This document shows, in pieces, positions 51,630 through 61,941 of a DNA stretch of 64,000 nucleotides (its first letter is position 1; every line of letters begins with the position of its first letter). The position numbers and the translations under genes are program-made. Origin of the DNA: Lycocorax pyrrhopterus obiensis (Eukaryota > Chordata > Aves > Passeriformes > Paradisaeidae); assembly GCA_014706295.1 (NCBI GenBank), contig JACSVZ010000038.1:2232001-2296000 (forward strand), read 5' to 3'. The notes beneath the pieces are model-generated. The model was not told the origin of the DNA and made no database searches. It saw nothing but the letters and a program-made list of their open reading frames with translations.

Positions 51630-54600
51630 CTGGGGACAGAGGGGACCCGTCAGCGCCTGGGCCATGGCACGGAGGGCGCAGCAGCCGCGGGGTCGGGGAG
51701 GACAGAAAGCCCTCGGTGCCTTGGTGAGTCCCACGTGGGCGGAGCTGCTCCGGGAAGTGCCCCTGGTACATGGCAGGGGCTGAACTGGGAGCACAACGGC
51801 CACCAAAAGTGACACCTGCCACAGCAAGGGGCACTGACCAGGGGACTGACACTGACCATGGCACACAAGGCCAGCCACAGGGCCAAGAGCCAGGGCCAGG
51901 CAGGGGCTGTGGAGAAGGAGAAGTCCCAGATCCGTCCATGCCCGCTGTGCAGGAGCCTTGGGCAGGGAGAGGTGGGAAGGGCTGGGGGCGGTGGTGGCCC
52001 TGCAGGGACATCCCTTGTGGGGTGCCAGGGGACAGCTGGGCTGTTGCTCCCCAGAGGGCACTGGACAAGGCATCCCGGGGCAGCTGCTGACCCCTCCTCC
52101 AGCCTGGCACTGGCAAAGGGGCAGCGAGGCTGGGGCCTTACTTTGTATCGTCTGTCACCTCCACCTCGGTGGGGGCTGTGATGGGGGCGTTCGAATGTCC
52201 TGCCGTCGGGTCGTCTGTGTTCAGCTCTCCGTTGGTGGAGCTCATCACCTGGGGAGAGACGAGTGTCAGCGGGGACAGCCTGGGGCTCTGCAGCCCTTCC
52301 CCTCCCCACGGGGCACAGGAGCCGCCCAGGAGACCACCCAGCTCTGCCCGGGAGCACCAAGGTGCCCTTGGCGGCAGGATGGTGCCCTCGCCCACACCGC
52401 GGTGTTCGGCCTCAGTGCTGAGCTCTCCCCAACACCCCACTGCACAGAGAGCTCTGAGCCCCTCAGCCAACGCCCCTGGAAGGATCCCAGCTCCTGGGAG
52501 CCCCTGCACCAGGAGAGGGGCTTGCTGGCAGCCAGCTCCAGCATGGGCAGGAGACAGGGCCTGGTTAAGCTGACAGCTCCAAGGAGCCCTTCCCCCAGCT
52601 GAGCATCTGGACACAACTTCTGCTTCCCGGCACCAAGACTCAGCCCAGTGCCCACCCTGCGGGCTCAGGAGTCCCTGAGCTCCTGCCCGCTCACCAGGGC
52701 AGCAGGGTCAGCCACAGTGCCGGGGCCAGGAGGACATCCAAGCCACCAAGGCAACGGGGAGGTGCCTGAACCGCCAACCTGTGCCCGCTGCCCACAGGCA
52801 AAGCCAGGAGCTCCCTGGGGATGCACAGGCCAAACACTCTCCAAGCTGCTCGGCCCCAGTGAGGAGCCTCAGCCTTTCCCAGCCCCACGGAGGAGCTGTC
52901 ACCCGACAGCCAGTGCCCAGCCAGCAGGGTCACGTCAGGCTACAGCCCCTGACGCCAGCACAGAGACCCCTGCGTGTCACCCCCGCAGTGCCGGGCGCAG
53001 GCGGAGCACGGCAGGAGGGTTTGCGGAGCGGCAGCGGGGAGAAGGAAGGGAATGTGGGACAGGAGGAACGAGGCAGAGCACTAGCTGGTCCCTCGGAGTG
53101 CCTGGCCCCACGGCCTGCCTGGCACCACAGAGTGCCCGGCCCGTGATGGCAGCAGCGGGAGCTGTGCCCAAGCCCGGGGCCGAGCACCAGCAGAGTCACC
53201 GCAGAGCAGCAGGAATGAGCAAGAGCGGCGGGGAGGAAGCAGAGACGGAGGAAGCAGCGCAGGCCCAGCCGGGGGGACCCGGCATGGATGTCCCACCATC
53301 CATGCGGGAGGGACCCCCAGGCCAGGGTGGGGCTGAGCGGCAGCGGGCAGGAGGCGGCGAGGGCGGCGAGCACGGAGCTGACGGCGCGAGCACAGGACCG
53401 AGGCAGGACCGAGGCGGGGAGACACGGCCAAGGAGAGCCCGGGAAGGGAGGAGAAGCAGGGCTTGGAGCCAGGGCTCCAGTCACGGAGGCGCAGGGAAGT
53501 CCCTGCTCAGATGAGCGGCACTGGGGGCAGAGCGATGCCCACTCAGCTGCCGTGCCGCAGTGTGGCATCCATCCATCCATCCATCCATCTCCAACCGCCC
53601 TCTGATTCCCCGTGGCAGCACCAAGGGAGCCCAGCAGCCCCTGGGAAGCAGCACCAGCCTCGTCTGTGAGCCGTGAGCGTCCCGTCGCACCACAGGGACA
53701 GGCAGCACGTGCTGCAGCCAGGGCAGGACCCCGGGATGTGTGGCCCCGGGGCGGGGGAGCGGGGCTGATCCCGGCTCCGCGGGCGGCCACGAGGCCCAGG
53801 GTGGCTCCGCTCCCTCCCGCGCCCGCCCCTGCCCCAGGCGCGTGGTTTCGTGTACCTGCACGGACCCCCCGAGCCTGCCGGCTGCCAGGTGAGCTCCCAA
53901 AGGCTCCTCGGCAGGCTGCCCACCGGCCTGAGGATCCCACAACTCCGTCCCCTCGGGCGGCTGCTCGCAACAGGCAGGAGGAACAGAATGAAAAGAAACA
54001 AAAGAAAAGAGGGAGAATGGGGAAGAGAAGGGAGAAGTGGAGGGAAGGGGCGGGAAAAGTGGCAAAGGGAGTCGAGAAAATAAGACATGCAAAAGCAAAA
54101 ACATGACCGGAGCAGCTCGAGTTGGTGATTGCGGAGGGCACCCGTGCAGCACCGTCCCGGCGGCTCCCAGAGCGGTCCCTGCGGTGACAACGGGGGTCTG
54201 TGTCCCCCTGCCACCTACACACACACCCTCCACGGCCAGCCCCCAGCAGGGCCACCCCACGGAGCAGGGCCAGCCCCCAGCAGGGCCGGTGGCCGTGTTT
54301 GGGAGCGAGGTGGGGCGGCAGAGCCGGAGCGGCAGCCGGGCCCAGGTGACGCCGTGTCCCCAGGACGACGCAGCGCTTGGCGGGGCCTGTGTGGCACGAG
54401 CTGTGCTGCTCCTCCAGGGCTCGGCTGCCCCACAGCCAAAACCTCCCCCGGTGAGCACGGCACGGCCCCACAGCTGCGGGGACACCCTGTGTCCCCAGGC
54501 TGGGCACTGCTCCCACGCTCCGGGAGCTCTGTGCTTTGCTTTTCCCCCTGCTCTGGGGAAGGGATGTCCAACACGGCATTTCCCTGGTGCTGGAGGCAGA

Positions 54601-57600
54601 GAGCAGACCTTACTGGGAGCCAGTTCCCAGAATGAGCCACAGGTGATTTGAAGATGTTTCCCTCTCCCTAGGAAGTGCTGCCAGTGAGAGCCAGGGCTGT
54701 GCCAGGCTCTCTGTGCTGGGCAGGAGCAGTGTGGGGAGGACACGGCGCTGCACCCCTGGCTCCAGACCCTCTGCAGGTGCTCTGCCCCCAGGGAGGTTTG
54801 GGAGGACGAGAGTTTGTACAGGACTGCTGGGAAACACATGAGGTTTGCTCTTGGTGGTAGCAGTGCCAGAGACGTGTCCTGCACCAGGGCAGGACAGGCC
54901 ACAGCACTGGAGCAGTTCTGAGCAGCCTAGCCCCTCTCCCAGCACAGCTCTGCCCGGGCTCCCTGTGCCCAGCCCGCTCCCAGAGCAAAGGCAGCCCCAG
55001 CGTGGGGCAAAATGCTGCCAAGCTGCCCCACCAATCCTGCCCTCCCTTGGCCCGTGTCACTGTCCCATCGATGGAAGGGCACCACAAGCAGAGCAGCGAG
55101 TCACTCCATGGGGACATCGTCCTTAGCAGAGGTGGCTCAGCCTGCACCAAGCCCTCCCCCACAGCCCAGGCTGGACCCTGCCCCTCACCAGCTGATGTCC
55201 AGGCCTGGCACCCCCAGTCATGCTACAGCCCCCACAGTCCTTCCTCCCTCTTCTGCCAGGCCACAGGGGCACTGCCCTGGGCCCTCGCAAGCCACAGACC
55301 CAGAGCTGCAGGAGGGAACTCTTCCCACAGACAGCACTGAGGGAAAATGATGCTCCAGCCCCTGCCACCATCCCTGCTGGGCTCCATGTCCCTGGAGCTG
55401 CAGCCCGAGCTGCCCATGCCCATGGCCCCGTGTCCCGGCCGGGCTGTGCCGTTGCTCACCTGGTGTTTGGTGTGTGGCTGTGCTTTGTCTCTGTTCGGGG
55501 GCTGCACCTGCACCTCGCTGTGCATCGTGCCAATGGGGGTGGGCTGGGGGCACAAGGACAATGTCAGTGCAGCACGGAGCCTCCCAGCACCCCGAAGCCA
55601 GATCCAACCTCTGGCCAAACGTGCAAAACCCCCAGAACCGGGGTCTGATCCCAGCCCCTACCCCCACCCCAGCAGTGCCACGCTTGGTATCTGGCTGCAG
55701 CAAGCCCATGGAATGTGCCCATGGCAGAAAGTGAGGTGCCAGCTTGGCTGCTGGGGTCCCCTTGGTTCCAGGAGCCTCAAATTCCCATGTCACAGCCCTG
55801 GAGCTGGTGACTGGTGAGGAGGGTGGAGCTGATCCCTCGCACACAGTGTGTGGCAGGGACGGCTGAGAGCCACATCCTCCGTGGCTGCTGCCACTGACCC
55901 CGCTGCCCCTGTTCCCTGGGGTCCCTCACCCTCTGCCCCCAGTCCCTCAGCACTCACCAGAGGTTTCCCTGCCCAGTCGTATTCGTAGTCGAACACGTAA
56001 CCGTTCCTCTCGAACAAGTCTGTGAAGAGCTTCCTCAGGTAGTCGTAGTCGGGCTTCTCGAAGAAATCCAGCCGCCGCACGTAGCGCAGGTACGTGGCCA
56101 TCTCCTCTGCGGGGACACGGGGGCTCAGGGGGACAGGGGACAGGGGGCTCAGGGCTGGGGGCTGGGCTGGGCTGGGCAGTGCTCTCACCTGGGAAGTTCT
56201 CACACAGCACCTCCACCGGGGTGGCTCTTTTGGTGTCACCAATCTTCTGGTACCTCTCCTTTAGCGTGTCGGCCTGGCGGGGACAAGGAGAGTCAGCACA
56301 GGGGAAGGCACTGGGTGCTGTCACACCGTGTATGATTTCTTGGACCCTCCTTTCCCAGGTAACTCCTCCCAGAGAACTCCCTCCCCAGGGCAGGTCTGGA
56401 GGGCAAACCCCAGGGTTTCCAGAACAGCCACTGTGAGAGCAGCTGAGACCCCCGCACAGTGGGGGGACACAGGGAGACCTGCAGCTGCTCAGCACAGCAA
56501 GGGCCTGGCATGCAGCTCAGAGCTGGTGGGATGCCAACCCTCCAACACTCCAGGGGCCAAACCTTCCCCCTCCCCGGGCCAGGGCAGAGCCAGGCCCACA
56601 GGCAGCCGTGCCCAGGGGCAGCAGGAGCTGGCAGTTACCTTGAGGCCTTGCCAAGGAAGACTCCCACGGAGGAAGTACATAAACATGTGCCCTAATGCTT
56701 CCAGGTCATCCCTGCGGCTTTGCTCTGCATGGAGAAAAAAGACGTGGGTCAGTCCCCACTACAGCCACTGGCCCTGTCCCCCCTGCCCCAGGTCCTGCAG
56801 CACCTCATGTGTCCTGCCAGCACCCTGAAGAGCAGGAGAGGCAGCTTGTCCCCAGCCCCACCTCTGGCATCCCTGCCCTGCAGTCCCTCCCGTCAGCCAG
56901 GGGGCAGGGCTGGCTGCCTGCGCCCACACACCTTTCCCCAGGTGGGTGTTGATGCTCATGTAACGCGCTGTCCCTGTCAGGCTCTTGTGCTCTCGGTAGG
57001 GGATGTGTTTTTTGGTCTCGGGGTCAATATACTCTTTGGCCAGGCCAAAATCGATGATGTGGATGGTGTGCTGCCGCTTGCTGCCCGGCCGCCCCACCAG
57101 GAAGTTCTCTGGCTTGACATCTCTGTAGATCAGGCTTTTGGTGTGGACGTACTCCATCCGTGTGATCTGGGGCAGAAGGAGACATCAGTGCCAGGGCAGA
57201 GACCCACCCTGTGTCCTGCAGGCTCCTGCCCTGGACCCTGCTCCGGCCGCCTTGCCCCTGCTCCCCTCAGCCTGGCCCCAGCCCCAGGGATGGGCACATC
57301 AGCTCCTTCCTACCATGAGAGACAACCCCAGGCCAGCTGCACCTTGGGCACACAGTGAGAGGCTCTGGGCACACAGTGAGGTGCTCTGGGCATACAGATG
57401 CTTGTCTGGGCTCAGAGAGGGGCTGTGAGGGGGTGGAGAGCCCTCTCTCAGCAGGGAGGGGGTGAGGTATGGGTGAGCTGCGCTGGGACGTGCCAGCATC
57501 CTTCCCCCATTCCCTGTAGGATGCCTGTGCTGCCTGAGCATGGTGCCCACATGCCCTGCTGCCTGGGGCAGCCAGGGGGGCCAGGTGAGCTGTGCAGGGC

Positions 57601-58820
57601 TGCAGGGGGGCCAGGTGAGCTGTGCAGGGCTGCAGGGGAGGCAGAGGTGCTGCACTCACCAGCTGGATCGCGATCATCAGGACGGTCTTGAGCGTGAAGG
57701 TCCGATCACACAGATCGAAGAGATCTTCCAGGCTGGGTCCGAGCAGCTCCAACACCATGGCGTTGTACTTCCCACAGGGGCCAAAGTAGTAAACCTGAGG
57801 AATTCCTTCTGCAAGAGATGGAGCAGGGGCTGTGCAGGGCTGCAGCAGGGCCACGCTGTCACAGCCATGCCGCTGCTGGACAGGGACAGGGGCTGCAGAG
57901 GGGGGATGTCCCTGCACTGCCCTCCCTGCACAGCCAGCCTGGCTCTGCTCTCGGCAGCAGCGGGAAGGAGGCAGCTCCATCTGCATCCCTGACTCTGCTG
58001 CGGGGGCGGGGGGGGGGAAAGAACTAAATCAAAAGAGATCAAAGACAGACAAGGCTTCTGTGTAAAACCAGCCTCTCCCTGCGGAGCAGATGGGCAGGAG
58101 CTCAAGCTGGGAGTGAAGTTGCAGAGTCACATTTAGGGAAAACCTCTCTCCCAGCAGTGCCCCTGGCAGGCAGCTCCCCAGGGCAGCTCAGCCCGGCCCC
58201 GTACCTGCATTGCCGAGCTGTTTGTAGAACCGATACTCCAGATGCAGCTGGGGGGCCCGGGATTTTATGGGTTCCTTGGAGGAGAGAAAGGAGAACGGTT
58301 AAGTAAGAAGTAGGATGTTCAGGGGGTCTGGGTGTCAGACACCTCCTTCACATGCTGGCAGCAGCTGGACTGAGAGCATTTGGGGTTGGGAGCAATGGGT
58401 ACAAAACGGAGATGAAGGCTCAGGGGATGATGAGAGAAAATCAGCCCATATGGAAGCCAGATCATTCCATCCGGAGAGGGGAAAACAGTCAGGGAGCAGG
58501 TACCAGTGGGGACACCCCCTCTGCTGCTGGCACTGGCTGAGCACAGCACAGGGCTGGGAGAAGACTCAGCTCTTCCCTGCCCAGACCCAGATCACTCCAC
58601 CTGCAGTGACGTGTGTTCCCAGCCTGCCCTCGATTCTGAGCAGCCACCCATCCACCCATCCATCACATCCCAACCCGCTCCACCCACCCCAACACCTGGG
58701 AGGGGGAGAAACCTTCCCAATGGCTTGAACATCCCTCACCCCGACCATGGAGGAACTCCCCGGGTTGACAGCTACTCACCAATTTGATAGCTACGTATTC
58801 GTTTGTGTAGAGATTCTTTC
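51575..58820 (-). CDS. CSNK1G2: casein kinase 1 gamma 2, partial (N-terminal exon beyond the window)
   Basis: Acidophilic Ser/Thr kinase tethered to the plasma membrane by C-terminal palmitoylation; CK1 gamma phosphorylates LRP6 in Wnt signalling. Ten exons join in frame on the minus strand (58820-58780, 58274-58205, 57808-57660, 57166-56932, 56724-56639, 56273-56189, 56106-55958, 55543-55460, 52248-52142, 51629-51575), about 353 residues. Visible: VAIKL with the catalytic Lys; [11 protein letters not shown] catalytic loop; [20 protein letters not shown] with DFG; the CK1-type [14 protein letters not shown]; and the tail [13 protein letters not shown] with the palmitoylated Cys cluster and polybasic stretch. 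The exon with the start codon and glycine loop was not found up to 64000. The gamma-2 call over gamma-1 or gamma-3 rests on synteny and the STNGELN to [15 protein letters not shown] tail. Confidence 0.96.
52142..52248 (-). CDS. CSNK1G2: CSNK1G2 penultimate coding exon
   Basis: Encodes [20 protein letters not shown] and [15 protein letters not shown], with the Lys codon split AA|G by an aaa|gtaagg donor. Confidence 0.95.
52249..55459 (-). other. CSNK1G2: CSNK1G2 intron before the penultimate exon
   Basis: A 3.2-kb GC-rich intron. It has an ATCC run (53566-53590) and a purine-rich tract on the plus strand (53978-54105). Very long minus-strand open frames (up to 549 codons) cross it but read as Ser/Cys/Pro/Leu-rich noise. 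An alternative C-terminal exon, as known for some CK1 gamma genes, cannot be excluded. Confidence 0.65.
53978..54105. repeat. purine-rich (polyR/polyY) tract
   Basis: Almost uninterrupted A/G on the plus strand, for example aaaagagggagaatggggaa. In the CSNK1G2 transcript this reads as polypyrimidine. Confidence 0.7.
55460..55543 (-). CDS. CSNK1G2: CSNK1G2 coding exon (C-terminal linker)
   Basis: Encodes [20 protein letters not shown] and AQPHTKHQ, exactly 28 codons. PTPIGT is shared with human. Confidence 0.94.
55958..56106 (-). CDS. CSNK1G2: CSNK1G2 coding exon (end of kinase domain)
   Basis: Encodes [40 protein letters not shown] and EYDWAGKPL. Confidence 0.97.
56189..56273 (-). CDS. CSNK1G2: CSNK1G2 coding exon
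   Basis: Encodes [20 protein letters not shown] and EVLCENFP, typical CK1 gamma C-lobe. Confidence 0.97.
56639..56724 (-). CDS. CSNK1G2: CSNK1G2 coding exon
   Basis: Encodes [20 protein letters not shown] and SLPWQGLK, the CK1 signature around helix F. Confidence 0.97.
56932..57166 (-). CDS. CSNK1G2: CSNK1G2 coding exon (catalytic and DFG loops)
   Basis: Encodes [40 protein letters not shown] and [14 protein letters not shown]. It has the catalytic Asp, the DFG Asp and the CK1-specific activation segment. Confidence 0.98.
57584..57641. repeat. two-copy 29-bp tandem duplication
   Basis: The phrase gggggccaggtgagctgtgc plus agggctgca occurs twice head to tail, just inside the intron next to the donor of the neighbouring CSNK1G2 exon. 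A shorter echo (ctgtgcagggctgcag) is at 57829-57844. Confidence 0.8.
57660..57808 (-). CDS. CSNK1G2: CSNK1G2 coding exon (hinge)
   Basis: Encodes [40 protein letters not shown] and TVLMIAIQL, near-identical to human. Confidence 0.98.
58205..58274 (-). CDS. CSNK1G2: CSNK1G2 coding exon
   Basis: Encodes [20 protein letters not shown] and GNA. Human has SAT at the last positions. Confidence 0.97.
58780..58820 (-). CDS. CSNK1G2: CSNK1G2 first coding exon in the window (catalytic Lys)
   Basis: Only 41 nt, encoding [13 protein letters not shown] with a split Gly codon (G|GA) at its 5' edge, between ctgcag and gtgag. The Lys in VAIKL is the ATP-binding lysine. Confidence 0.96.
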
Positions 58821-59929
58821 CTGCAGGGAGAGACACGAAAAGGCGATGAAAAGCAGTCCCTGCATCACCCCCACCGCACACCCGCCGCTGTCCCTGAGGG
58901 CTCCTGGGCTCAGAAACATCCTGAACAGGTTCTGCAGCTCCCACAACACCTGAAGGGGCCTCAAGGCACGAGTGGGAGCAGAACCCACTGTGGGGAGTTG
59001 CGACATGCCTGTTAATTATCCTCAGGGGGGGTACGTGGATTCCTCTGGGATGGGCAGGCTCCTGGGGGCTGCAGCCAAGGCTGATGGGAGGGGCAGCAGC
59101 AGGGATGTGACTGGGCAAGGCAGGGACAAGGCTGGGACTTGGTGCTTCTCCCAGACACAGCCCCACAGGGAGAGGGGGCTACGGAGGGATGGCCAGAGTC
59201 AGGGGACATCGAGTTATGGCCAGTGGGACCCTGCAAAGGGTGGCAGGGAGGAAGGACCGCTGGGAGCACTGGGGCAGCTGGCAGTGGTCTGAGGGCACCA
59301 GAGGCAGGTGGAAATCTCTCCCCCACAGCTGGGGTCACTCCTGGGAATGGCACACGCTTGTGCGTGTGTGTGAACCAGCCTCATCCCTGGGGATGCTCCC
59401 TCCCACCCAAGGCCACAGGGGAAGCCAGGAGCAGGCCCATGGCACGGCCCAGACTGTACGAGGAGCTGAAGGCTGCAGGGAGCGCCCAGGGAAGCCGAAG
59501 GAGCAGCACCCAGCACCCTGTACATGACCCCCAGAGGGCTCCGCACCTGCATGGGACTCTTCACATCCACATGGGGCACTCACAGGAAGGTTGAGCTCAG
59601 AGTGCCTCCACAACCCCCCAAAACCAGGGGGCCGAGGAAGAGGGGACACACTTGGGAAGCGCCAGCACAACCTCTGCCCAGGCCCATAAAAGCAAAGATT
59701 AAAGGTCTGCAGGAACAGCTCCGGGTGTTCCCTGTGCCAGAGCCCGCAGGAGCCCGGGCAGGCGGGAGTTAAGGGCAGCAGGTTCCCTCCAGAGCCAGCT
59801 GACTCCAGATCCCAGCGATCCCACTGCCTGGCATGTGCGTATCCGATGGAGCTGCATCTGTCTCCTCGGATTTTCTCCAAGCAATTTGCTTAGGGAACAA
59901 GCTCCTCCTGGCGTAAGATTTCATCTGCT

Positions 59930-60075
59930 CCGACTGCTGCTCTCCACCTGAAGCAGCAATAAATCCTCGCCGGGTGACATCAGAGCCAGCTGCTGAGCGC
60001 CACAGTCGGCGGCAGGATTACGGGAAGAGGGATGAATGGGAGATATTAATGGAGCGGCTCCTCCCAGGATGGGCT
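59930..60075. promoter_or_regulatory. candidate intronic enhancer
   Basis: A moderate-GC island with a cluster of common factor motifs: a CRE-like tgacatca (59977-59984), E-box cagctg, ggcaggattacggg and gagatattaatgg. It is proposed only from motif density and its contrast with flanking GC-rich DNA. Confidence 0.2.
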
Positions 60076-61347
60076 CTGCAGCCAAGGAGGGGCTCAATCC
60101 TGATGCCTTCCTGACCCTCTCCCATCCCAGGGGATCTCTGCCAAGCCACTACGTCTCCTGCCTCTGCATAAAGCAAATCCCTTCACAGCGATTAGGGAGG
60201 AGGGGATTTGGGAGGGAGGAAGGAATGTCTGGCGAACACAGCGTGTGCCAGATCCAGGGGGTTTGTCCCATCACGGACTGACATTTTCTGGGGAGCAGGT
60301 GGGACGCCCCCAGCCCTGTGCATGGCTCCACAGGGCTGTACAGTTCAGTCCAAAACAATTACTGTTGCCTTCAGGGCAGCAACATGCAACCAGAAAACTC
60401 ACAGCTGGATTTTCCCTGAGGTCAGGCAGGCTCTGAAGGGGGAAAAAAATAACATGGCAGGAAAACTGCCAGAGGGACACTGCAAAAGGGACTCAGCCCA
60501 GCAGGGAGGGAGAAGAGATGGAGGCAGGAGAATCCCCCACAGTGGCATCTGTCCTGTCCCCACCACACAGGACCCCTGTGGCTCGCTGGCACAGAAAGCT
60601 ACCAGCAACAAGGCTCTGGAGCTGGCAGCATTCTCCCAGCCCAAAAATGAGCCCAAATCATTTGGTACTCCCCTGGTTCAGCCCTTCCTTCGGAGGCTTG
60701 GACACAGCTGATGGACAAGATGGGGAGTAGAGAGAGTATGGACTGGTCAAATCACCACCCTCCGCTTCCCCTTTCCGAATTAAAAAAGGTGCAAAGAGCA
60801 GAACTGGCCTGTCATGAGATTAATAAACCAACAGAAAAGAAAAAGCAAAAGAGCAAGAAGGAAGGATTCCTTCCACACCAGGGAACTCCCCGCTCCAGCT
60901 CCTGGAGCCACCTGCTCTGCCCAGTGCTCACAAGGGAGCAACTTTGACACCCAAAATGTGCCAGAGCCCAGGGAGTGCCGGGGAGGACTAGAGCAGGCAG
61001 GACTTGCAGCACAAAAGGTGCTTTTGAAAAGAAATAAAAGGGAAAAGTGGTGAGATGGGCGGCAGAAAGCAAACATTTGCATTGCAGGGGCCTTTGCCCG
61101 GCTTGGTGCCAGAGGTGTCTCCAAATCCAGCTGCCAGCACCTGCAGGATGTGTGAGATCAGAGCAGGGCCAAAGCCAGGAGCAGGCAGCCAGGCCTGGGG
61201 CCGGGGTGTGTTAAAGCCGGAGGTGGCTTTCCCTGCTGTCCCCTCCCCAGGGATTTGGCAGCAGCACCCGGCACCTGCTCCTGCACATCACGGCAGCCCA
61301 GGAGGAGCCGGGCTCTGCGCTGGGCTCCCAGCTGGGTCCCCATCCAA

Positions 61348-61845
61348 TTAGCTTAGAATCATGGAAACACAGAGTCATTAAGGTGGGAAAAGATCTTTAA
61401 GATCACCACTCCAATCATCAAGTAGCAGCACCACCATGTTCACATTAGCCCATGTCCTCAAGTGCCACATCTGCACGTTTTTTAATGTTTCCAGCGGTGG
61501 TGACTCCACCACTGCCCTGGGCTGTCTGTGCCAATGCTTCACAACCCTCTCAGTGAAGAAATTTTCCCCAAAATCCAACATAAACCTCCCCTGGCCCAGC
61601 CTGAGGCCGTTCCCTCTCCTCCTGTCCCTGTTCCCTGGGAGCAGAGCCCGACCCCCCCCGGCTGCCCCCTCCTGTCAGGGAGTTGTGCAGAGCCACAAGG
61701 TCCCCCCTGAGCCTCCTTTTCTCCAGGCTGAGCCCCTTTCCCAGCTCCCTCAGCCGCTCCTGGTGCTCCAGACCCTTCCCCAGCTCCGTTCCCTTCTCTG
61801 GACACACTCCAGCCCCTCAGCATCCTCACTGTGAGGGGAAAAGTG
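61348..61845 (-). mobile_element. CR1 LINE 3' fragment in CSNK1G2 intron
   Basis: About 500 bp in reverse orientation: starts with gaatcatggaaacacagagt, then aaaagatctttaagatcacc, tgactccaccactgccctgg, cctccttttctccaggctga and cttctctggacacactccag. It is the longest CR1 copy in the window and lies in the sense direction of CSNK1G2. Confidence 0.92.
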
Positions 61846-61902
61846 AGCACTGAGGCTGTCCCTGAGGCACAGCACCAGAGTGCCCATGCCGGGACCCTTT
61901 GT

Positions 61903-61903
<1 letters not shown>

Positions 61904-61941
<38 letters not shown>
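61904..61941. repeat. (CAG)n trinucleotide repeat, about 12-13 units
   Basis: An uninterrupted cagcag run that reads CTG in the CSNK1G2 transcript. It lies about 60 bp past the end of the CR1 fragment. Confidence 0.95.

Noticed and set aside
52930..54579. 549-codon minus-strand open frame inside CSNK1G2
   Set aside because: It lies in the intron between two confirmed coding exons, has low-complexity composition, and no in-frame splice links it to the kinase.
57584..57641. Tandem CAG|GTGAGC motifs as duplicated plus-strand splice donors
   Set aside because: The only gene here is on the minus strand, and no plus-strand exon is visible. Treated as a simple 29-bp duplication.
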